64,000 bases of DNA from an uncultured Prevotellaceae bacterium (GTDB taxonomy: Bacteria; Bacteroidota; Bacteroidia; Bacteroidales; Bacteroidaceae): the NCBI GenBank assembly GCA_900317305.1, contig ONGG01000002.1, positions 1 to 64,000 of the forward strand, given 5' to 3'. The notes under the pieces were generated by a model. That model made no database searches. It saw only the letters and a program-made list of their open reading frames with translations, and was not told the DNA's origin. The translations under genes were made by a program, and so were the position numbers. Of this stretch, positions 58,826 through 64,000 are shown one piece after another (the first letter of the stretch is position 1; every line of letters starts with the position of its first letter).

Positions 58826-60187
58826 ATGGCAAATCATAACAGAGCAACTTTCGGCAGCAAACTGGGCATCATCCTCGCCACGGCGGGGTCGGCTGTAGGA
58901 CTGGGCAACATCTGGCGTTTCCCCTATATGACAGGACTGAACGGCGGAGCAGCTTTCATCCTCGTCTATCTCGTGTTCGTGCTCATGCTTGGCGTGCCGG
59001 GCATGGTGGCCGAGTTTGTGGTGGGCCGTGCCTCGGGTGCCAATGCGGCAAAGGCCTATAGGCAGTTGGCTGGCTCCAGTCCATTCCGTGCCATAGGTTA
59101 TCTGGGTGTGCTCACGTCGATGATCATCCTGGGGTTCTATGCCGTGGTGGCGGGCTGGTGCCTGCAGTATCTCTTCGCCTCGGTGGTGGGACATGTGGAT
59201 GGCGACCCCGATTATGTGTTGACTTATTTCAAGGACTTCTCGTCCGACCCATGGAAACCCTCGCTGTGGGCATTGGGATTCGTGGTGCTCACCCACCTCG
59301 TGGTGGTTCGGGGAGTGCGCAATGGCATCGAGCGGGCATCGAAACTGTTGATGCCCACACTGCTCTTGCTGCTGTTGGTGCTCATCGTGGCGGCATGTTT
59401 GCTGCCGGGAGCAACCAAGGGCATCTCGTTTCTCTTCCATCCCGATTTCTCCAAGATCGACCGTGGCACCATCTTCGACGCTCTCGGACAGGCTTTCTTC
59501 TCGCTGTCTCTGGGCACGGCATGCCTGTGCACCTACGCCTCTTATTTCTCCCGGCAGACCAACTTGCTGGGGTCGGCGGTGCAGATAGCGCTCCTCGACA
59601 CATTAGTGGCGGTGCTCGCCGGGATGATGATTTTCCCCGCTGCCTTTTCGGTGGGGGTAAATCCTGACTCTGGGCCATCGCTCATCTTCATCACCTTGCC
59701 CAATGTGTTTCATGAGGCTTTCGGTTCTGTGCCTGGTGTGGGTTATATCGTTTCCATCTTGTTCTATGCGCTGCTTTCCCTGGCGGCACTTACCTCCACC
59801 ATCTCCATGCACGAGATAGGCACGGCATTCTTCCATGAGGAGTTTCGACTGTCGAGGGGCAAGGGGGCGCTCGTGGTCACGGTGGCATGCTGTGTCATCA
59901 GCGTGTTTTGCTCGCTGTCGTGTGGGGTGTTGGCCGATGTGAAGGTGATGGACCTCACGATTCTTGATTTCTGCGATGCGATCACGGCGAAGGTGCTGTT
60001 GCCATTGGGCTCGCTGTTCACTTGCCTTTTTGTGGGGTGGTATGTGCCTCGCCAACTGGTGCGCGACGAGTTCACTAACTGGGGAACGGTTTCCAAATGC
60101 TTTTTCGGTGTGTTCCTCTTCTTCGTACGATTCATTTGCCCGCTCTGCATCGTGGCCATCTTCCTGCATCAGTCAGGTGTTATCTAA
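58826..60187 (+). CDS. sodium-dependent NSS-family symporter, copy 2
   Basis: The product has 453 residues with the same helix-1 signature (FGSKLGIILATAGSAVGLGN-WRFPYMTG) and end-to-end similarity to copy 1. The main differences are in the loops and the region after helix 8. The two are tandem paralogues, probably from a local duplication. They could be homologous transporters with different substrates or could work as a pair. The HHH gene follows after 13 nt. Confidence 0.93.
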   Translation: MANHNRATFGSKLGIILATAGSAVGLGNIWRFPYMTGLNGGAAFILVYLVFVLMLGVPGMVAEFVVGRASGANAAKAYRQLAGSSPFRAIGYLGVLTSMIILGFYAVVAGWCLQYLFASVVGHVDGDPDYVLTYFKDFSSDPWKPSLWALGFVVLTHLVVVRGVRNGIERASKLLMPTLLLLLLVLIVAACLLPGATKGISFLFHPDFSKIDRGTIFDALGQAFFSLSLGTACLCTYASYFSRQTNLLGSAVQIALLDTLVAVLAGMMIFPAAFSVGVNPDSGPSLIFITLPNVFHEAFGSVPGVGYIVSILFYALLSLAALTSTISMHEIGTAFFHEEFRLSRGKGALVVTVACCVISVFCSLSCGVLADVKVMDLTILDFCDAITAKVLLPLGSLFTCLFVGWYVPRQLVRDEFTNWGTVSKCFFGVFLFFVRFICPLCIVAIFLHQSGVI

Positions 60188-60200
60188 AACAGACTGTGCC

Positions 60201-61211
60201 ATGTCGTTCAAGGAGTTCCTCTATTTTCAGAAGTCCGACCGCAAGGTCATCATCGTGGCACTCTGTGTCATCGTGGTGGCCCTCGTAGCCATTTTCTTCT
60301 TGGGGAGGAATACCACAACGACATCCGATGGGGTGGCGAAGGACTCTCTGGCTTGGCAGTCGGGCAATGAAAGGTCTCTCTCGACGGAGGGTGCGGAAAA
60401 CCTTGACGGCGTCTATGCTCCCGAGCGTTTTTATTTCGACCCCAATACGGCCGACAGCACCCAACTCCTTCGCCTGGGACTACAGCCATGGCAAGTGCGC
60501 AATATCCTGAAATACCGAGCCAAGGGCGGTGTGTATCGCCAACCAGAGGACTTCGCCAGGGTTTATGGTCTCACGGTGAAGCAGTTTCGTGAGCTCCAAC
60601 CCTATATTCGCATCTCCGACGATTATCGCCCTGCTTCCGAGGTCTATGGACGTCATAGGTCGTATCCGTCTGCTCGCAGTGGCTACGGGGCACGGTCATC
60701 GGAGGGTCATTGGGGCGCGTCGGGTGGAAATTGGGGCGGTTCACAGGCTGCTGGCGAGGGCACTGCTGCAGGTCAGCCCTCCTATGCACGCGACACCGTG
60801 CGCTATCCCATCAAACTCAAGGCGGGTGAGGTGGTGGCGCTCAATGTGGCCGACACAACTATGCTGAAGAAGGTGCCAGGCATAGGCAGCTACTATGCCC
60901 GGCGCATTGTGGGCTACCGCGACCGCCTGGGTGGCTTTGCCCATGTGGAGCAGTTGCTCGAGATTGAGGGATTCCCCGAAGAGGCTTTGGCTTTTTTCAA
61001 TATCGGCAATGGACCTATACGTCGAATGAATCTCAACAAACTCTCGCTCAATCAATTACGCAACCACCCATACATTAATTTCTATCAAGCCAAGGCGATT
61101 GTCGACCGCCGGCGCCTGAAAGGACCTCTGCATAGTCTTGACGAACTCTCACTTCTCGACGAGTTTCCCGCACAAGACCTTCAACGTCTGGCCCCGTATG
61201 TGGAGTTCTGA
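60201..61211 (+). CDS. helix-hairpin-helix membrane-anchored DNA-binding protein, ComEA-like
   Basis: The product has 336 residues from the ATG at 60201. A membrane helix (about 14-36, VIIVALCVIVVALVAIFFLG) is followed by several HhH units: FDPNTADSTQLLRLGLQPWQVRNILKYRAKGGVYR near 85, LKKVPGIGSYYARRIVGYR near 230, and LNQLRNHPYINFYQAKAIVDRRR near 285. A Gly/Ser/Tyr-rich linker (145-190) joins them. ComEA proteins bind incoming DNA in transformation, and the single anchor fits that topology. In many Bacteroidota such proteins exist without a known competence state. Confidence 0.85.
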   Translation: MSFKEFLYFQKSDRKVIIVALCVIVVALVAIFFLGRNTTTTSDGVAKDSLAWQSGNERSLSTEGAENLDGVYAPERFYFDPNTADSTQLLRLGLQPWQVRNILKYRAKGGVYRQPEDFARVYGLTVKQFRELQPYIRISDDYRPASEVYGRHRSYPSARSGYGARSSEGHWGASGGNWGGSQAAGEGTAAGQPSYARDTVRYPIKLKAGEVVALNVADTTMLKKVPGIGSYYARRIVGYRDRLGGFAHVEQLLEIEGFPEEALAFFNIGNGPIRRMNLNKLSLNQLRNHPYINFYQAKAIVDRRRLKGPLHSLDELSLLDEFPAQDLQRLAPYVEF

Positions 61212-61351
61212 GCGTATTCAACAGCTTTTCCTCGGCAAGTGAAAGGCCCCTGCTCCTTTTTTCATATTTTGGAAAGTTCTTTTCTTTTTTGGGGCAAAAC
61301 TCCAATTCGCATAAAAAATGAAAACAAATTGCCGTTTTTTCTTGTAGTAAA

Positions 61352-61383
61352 ATTGGATACATTGTAAATATTTTATATTTTTG
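61352..61383 (+). promoter_or_regulatory. promoter of the 61482 gene
   Basis: ATTG (61352-61355), a 20-nt spacer and TATTTTTG (61376-61383) match the pattern with one -33 change. The start codon is about 98 nt downstream. Confidence 0.5.
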
Positions 61384-61481
61384 CCAACCGTTGTTGCTCT
61401 ATTGCATTTGACTATTCATACTAACTAATTGCACTAACTAATAATCATACTTGCGACTGTTTAGACGCAGTTTCTCGTTTT

Positions 61482-61958
61482 ATGAACACAAAACTATTCA
61501 AGCACTATTCTAGACCTTTTATGGTCATTGAGCATTTCGTCCCTAATGAGTATGTGGCGGGGTGTGCGCATTCCTCTCAAGACCTTTGGCGAGTTAAGGT
61601 TGAGGATATAAATAAAGTAGGGGATTATGCCAGCGATTTTTTAACAGGAGGTGAGCTCTGGTATGAGTCGAATGGTATCGCTGGCTTGCAAAAAACAGGT
61701 GATCATCCCGATAGGCAGGTATCTGGAAAACAAATGAGTATCCCTAGCAATAACATCCATGATGGATATGTCTACTTTAACAATCCGGGGCAACCTGGCT
61801 ATTTCACCAATAATTATGATATTACAGTGAATTGTACGATTGTTGGTGAGGCTTTGATATATGGAGATTGGGGAAACCCTAATGAAATGTTTCATACTGG
61901 TTCGAATGTATATTTTGCTACAGATTCGGAAAACGTAGTAACTGCAAATCCTTCGTAA
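61482..61958 (+). CDS. orphan protein with Tyr-x-x-Pro leader-like N-terminus
   Basis: The product has 158 residues. It begins MNTKLFKHYSRPFMVIEHFVPNEYVAGC (residues 1-28); the last four, VAGC, look like a lipobox, but no hydrophobic segment precedes them, so a normal lipoprotein signal is excluded. The remainder is rich in Gly, Asn, Asp and Tyr (YVYFNNPGQPGYFTNNYDITVNC and YGDWGNPNEMFHTGSNVYFA) and looks like a small beta-rich domain. Codon use is AT-richer than in neighbouring genes. No known domain, modifying enzyme or transport partner was recognised around it. Confidence 0.65.
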   Translation: MNTKLFKHYSRPFMVIEHFVPNEYVAGCAHSSQDLWRVKVEDINKVGDYASDFLTGGELWYESNGIAGLQKTGDHPDRQVSGKQMSIPSNNIHDGYVYFNNPGQPGYFTNNYDITVNCTIVGEALIYGDWGNPNEMFHTGSNVYFATDSENVVTANPS

Positions 61959-62026
61959 CCGTAAATCATTAGAGATTTGTGTATTTAGGATGTCAATGGG
62001 CAGACCGTCCTTGAAATGACAAATTT

Positions 62027-62061
62027 AGCCCGGCAATAGCATTGCTTGCTTTTGCCGGGCT
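62027..62061. terminator. bidirectional hairpin between convergent genes
   Basis: AGCCCGGCAA (62027-62036) and TTGCCGGGCT (62052-62061) form a 10-bp stem with a 15-nt loop. The following T content is modest on both strands. It lies between the plus gene ending at 61958 and the minus gene ending at 62099. Confidence 0.6.
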
Positions 62062-62098
62062 GATATCATATAGGATAAACGTGGGTAAGCCCTTGTTC

Positions 62099-62566
62099 TT
62101 ATTTCAGAGTAATGTTCTCGATGATGGCTTGCACCTCAGGATCATCAATGGAACCATTGTAAATCGAGATGAGCATCAAACCCTTCTCTGTGAGTTTGGT
62201 ATAAAGATTGTTCGTTGGTTTCTCAGCCTCTTTGATTGCCACATTATAAGTGGTGTTGCCGAATTTGATGTCGCCCTTGTCTGTGTATCCTGCGTTCACA
62301 TTGCCCGAATTGGCCTCTGCCGGCTCACTGTTCCTGTCGGGATAAGCATATATGGTCATGGTGCACCATGAGCCATCTTCCAGTTTCTTCATAATGCGGA
62401 AGTTCTCATCCTTGTTGTTATTGTTCTGTTCCCATGTCTGTGGAACGATGATGGAGTAGTACTTGGTTTCCACGGTCTCACCCTCAAGTTTGGTAACACC
62501 GCCGCCACAAGAAGCCAGCGTGAATACTGCGATAGCAGCAAATGCGAAATTAATCAGCTTTTTCAT
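62099..62566 (-). CDS. small lipoprotein of unknown function
   Basis: The product has 155 residues. The signal peptide ends in VFTLASCGGG, an ideal lipobox with Cys near residue 20. The mature part has a small beta-sandwich pattern (VETKYYSIIVPQTWEQNNNNKDENFRIM, DGSWCTMTIYAYPDR, LMLISIYNG) similar to PsbP/lipocalin-like stress-type lipoproteins, but no family is named. An operator-like repeat overlaps its promoter. Confidence 0.8.
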   Translation of the reverse strand: MKKLINFAFAAIAVFTLASCGGGVTKLEGETVETKYYSIIVPQTWEQNNNNKDENFRIMKKLEDGSWCTMTIYAYPDRNSEPAEANSGNVNAGYTDKGDIKFGNTTYNVAIKEAEKPTNNLYTKLTEKGLMLISIYNGSIDDPEVQAIIENITLK

Positions 62567-62624
62567 TTGAAATTTGTTAATTAAGTGGTTAAACGATATT
62601 GTTATTTGGTCATGTTTGACGGTG

Positions 62625-62692
62625 CAAAATTAGGGCGCTAACCATCATTATGACTTATCATTTCGTGAAATAAACTTATCATTTCGTGAAAT
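62625..62692 (-). promoter_or_regulatory. -7 element and doubled dyad operator of the 62099-62566 lipoprotein
   Basis: The minus-strand -7 TAATTTTG is at 62625-62632. Two direct repeats of 19 bp, at 62653-62671 and 62674-62692 (21-bp period), each end in the dyad ATTTCGTGAAAT. They cover the -33 position, which has no TTTG. The 62693-62836 stretch shows nothing else, and the TPR sensor gene diverges at 62877. Confidence 0.65.
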
Positions 62693-62836
62693 CTGCAGAA
62701 AAATCACATGAGAAACAGCCGTTTTCAAGATATTTCAAATATTTATGCACTTAAAATGCAAACGGAGGCGGTCGGTGAAGATGTATTGAAAAGGCATCTG
62801 CTACAAAGGCCAATGTGCCAAAAATGGGTACACGCT

Positions 62837-62868
62837 TTTGGTAAATTCGTATATTTTTCTTACTTTTG
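62837..62868 (+). promoter_or_regulatory. promoter of the TPR sensor gene
   Basis: TTTG (62837-62840), a 20-nt spacer and TACTTTTG (62861-62868) match the consensus well. The start codon begins only 9 nt past the -7 element, so the leader would be a few nucleotides at most. Confidence 0.75.
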
Positions 62869-62876
62869 CATTCATT

Positions 62877-64000
62877 ATGGACAAGAAGCTACGATTCCTA
62901 CACCTATTCACATTCATATTTCTTTCTCTGACAGCAGGTGCTGCCAAGGGTGATTTCGAGCAATGCCTGCAACAGTTTGAGAAAAGTGGGAGAGTTCAGG
63001 ATGCCAACAGGCTTTTCTCTCTGTTGCATGATGAGGAAGTCACCGATTCGTTGTTGAGATTTGATGACACAACTCCAAACCAAACGTTGCAGGCTCAAGT
63101 GTGGTATTGGACGGCAGAATATCTGTATGCCCAACAGCAATATAAGCGTGCGGCAGAATATGGTGAGAAAGCCTTGCCGCTGTTGAAGGACAAGGCCGAG
63201 GAGTCGGATTGCCTCAACCTTTTGGCTGTCATCTTTATCCGCCTGACAGATTACAAATTGGCGGCCATTTATGCCAAGAAATGTTATGCCCTCGACGAGA
63301 AGAGTGGTGACCCCGACATGATGTCGTCGAGTCTCAATTCGTTGGCTGCCATCTATATGAGCGCCAACCAGCCGAAAGAGGCGGAAAAATACATTCTTAT
63401 GGGGTTGGAAGCAGCAGCAAAGGCCGATAATCCCTCGCGTCGTGCCGTATTGTTGGGAATGGCATCTGAAGTGTATCACGCTTTGGGCGATGACAAGAAG
63501 TCGCTTTCCTATGCAGAGCAATCTTATGACCTGGAAATGAAATTGGGCCATGAGGACAAGGCCATGCTTCGACTTTCGCAGAAAGCGTCGGCTTTGATCG
63601 GATTGCACGACTATAAGCAGGCCGAGGAGGTGCTGAAAAACGCCATTCCTGCTTTCCGCAAGATGGCCGACTACCACTCTCTTGCTATCGCCGACAACAA
63701 GATGGGCATGGCGCTGTTATGCCAGAAGAGAGAGCCGGAGGCCATTCCATACTATAGGGAGGCTGCGCATATTTTGCAGGAAATGGGTGATATGGCCAAT
63801 GAGATGCATTCGAGGCGGGGCCTTTACGAAAGTCTGTGGAACACTTATCCCGATAGTGCAAAGATCGAGCTCGACCGTTTCAACGATTTGAAGGACTCGC
63901 TTTACACCAATGCCTCGGCCGAGAGTTTGGCAAGATACAGTGCGGAGTTCGACAATGAATGGCTGCAAAAGGAAAACCTTGCAGAGCGCTCAGCTAAACG
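62877..64000 (+). CDS. TPR sensor protein, N-terminal part (cut by window end)
   Basis: The frame is open from the ATG at 62877 to the window end, with about 374 codons visible. A signal peptide (MDKKLRFLHLFTFIFLSLTAGAA) is followed by TPR-like repeats through about residue 330 and a start of linker at the edge (YSAEFDNEWLQKENL). The arrangement matches the sensor half of the hybrid two-component protein at 15267-18074, including its TPR order and the pre-membrane linker. It probably continues into a membrane helix and kinase or AraC domains beyond the window. The full domain set cannot be confirmed. Confidence 0.8.
   Translation, partial: MDKKLRFLHLFTFIFLSLTAGAAKGDFEQCLQQFEKSGRVQDANRLFSLLHDEEVTDSLLRFDDTTPNQTLQAQVWYWTAEYLYAQQQYKRAAEYGEKALPLLKDKAEESDCLNLLAVIFIRLTDYKLAAIYAKKCYALDEKSGDPDMMSSSLNSLAAIYMSANQPKEAEKYILMGLEAAAKADNPSRRAVLLGMASEVYHALGDDKKSLSYAEQSYDLEMKLGHEDKAMLRLSQKASALIGLHDYKQAEEVLKNAIPAFRKMADYHSLAIADNKMGMALLCQKREPEAIPYYREAAHILQEMGDMANEMHSRRGLYESLWNTYPDSAKIELDRFNDLKDSLYTNASAESLARYSAEFDNEWLQKENLAERSAK

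Noticed and set aside
61482..61958. Orphan gene as a modified-peptide (RiPP) precursor
   Set aside because: At 158 residues it is long for one, and no cyclase, radical-SAM, protease or exporter gene is adjacent.

Overview
The window looks like a chromosomal segment of a Bacteroidota member of the Prevotella/Segatella/Bacteroides group. The evidence is: many genes preceded by Bacteroidota-type promoters (TTTG or CTTG, then 19-20 nt, then TAnnTTTG); a dcw cell-division cluster without murF or ddl; lipoproteins; large dockerin-bearing or repeat-rich surface proteins; hybrid sensor proteins with TPR sensor regions; and a glycine-lipid acyltransferase pair. Gene assignments come from reading the translated sequence, with no database search.

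Layout. Positions 1-8300 hold the 3' tail of a basic protein, two large secreted modular proteins (one with a chitobiase-C-like module, one with a dockerin), a small acidic protein coupled to the first, a CapA-type metallophosphatase, and a small heat-shock protein behind a near-perfect sigma-54 promoter. Positions 8300-15000 hold gpmI, ung, a DUF3109 protein, an AraC-type regulator and a GH95 alpha-L-fucosidase. Positions 15000-22100 hold a TPR hybrid two-component protein, gyrB, an rpsT/tRNA-Glu unit, recO and yqeY. Positions 22100-38110 hold a compact minus-strand division and peptidoglycan cluster in transcription order mraZ-rsmH-ftsL-ftsI-murE-mraY-murD-ftsW-murG-murC-ftsQ-ftsA-ftsZ-yqeY. 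MurE carries the DNPR signature, which predicts meso-diaminopimelate peptidoglycan.

Positions 38400-47000 hold a glsA/glsB-like acyltransferase pair (glycine/serine lipids), a secreted beta-helix protein, a small lipoprotein, and a minus-strand group of a membrane protein, a TlpA-like thiol-disulfide protein and a dGTPase. Positions 47100-52050 hold an overlapping run dut, TPR lipoprotein, DUF4292 lipoprotein and EnvC-like protein. The last of these has lost the usual LytM zinc ligands, so it is probably an amidase activator. Positions 52100-61200 hold an M20 deacetylase, an acyl-CoA ligase, prfB without a frameshift, a tiny membrane protein, a CYTH triphosphatase, a VanZ-like protein, two tandem sodium:neurotransmitter-type symporters and a helix-hairpin-helix protein. 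The right end holds an AT-rich orphan gene, a lipoprotein behind a doubled operator-like dyad, and the start of a second TPR sensor protein cut by the window edge.

No transposase, integrase, CRISPR array, rRNA or phage gene was seen. The strongest unexplained signals are regulatory: a three-copy 10-bp-period TGGGG array at the mraZ promoter matching the MraZ operator; a sigma-54 hsp20 promoter with two helically phased dyads; an internal murG promoter with a large leader hairpin; a duplicated gpmI promoter flanking a hairpin; and a doubled dyad at 62.66 kb. The least understood protein is the orphan at 61.5 kb. Its N-terminus resembles that of the small protein at 0.3 kb and ends in a lipobox-like VAGC without a hydrophobic segment.
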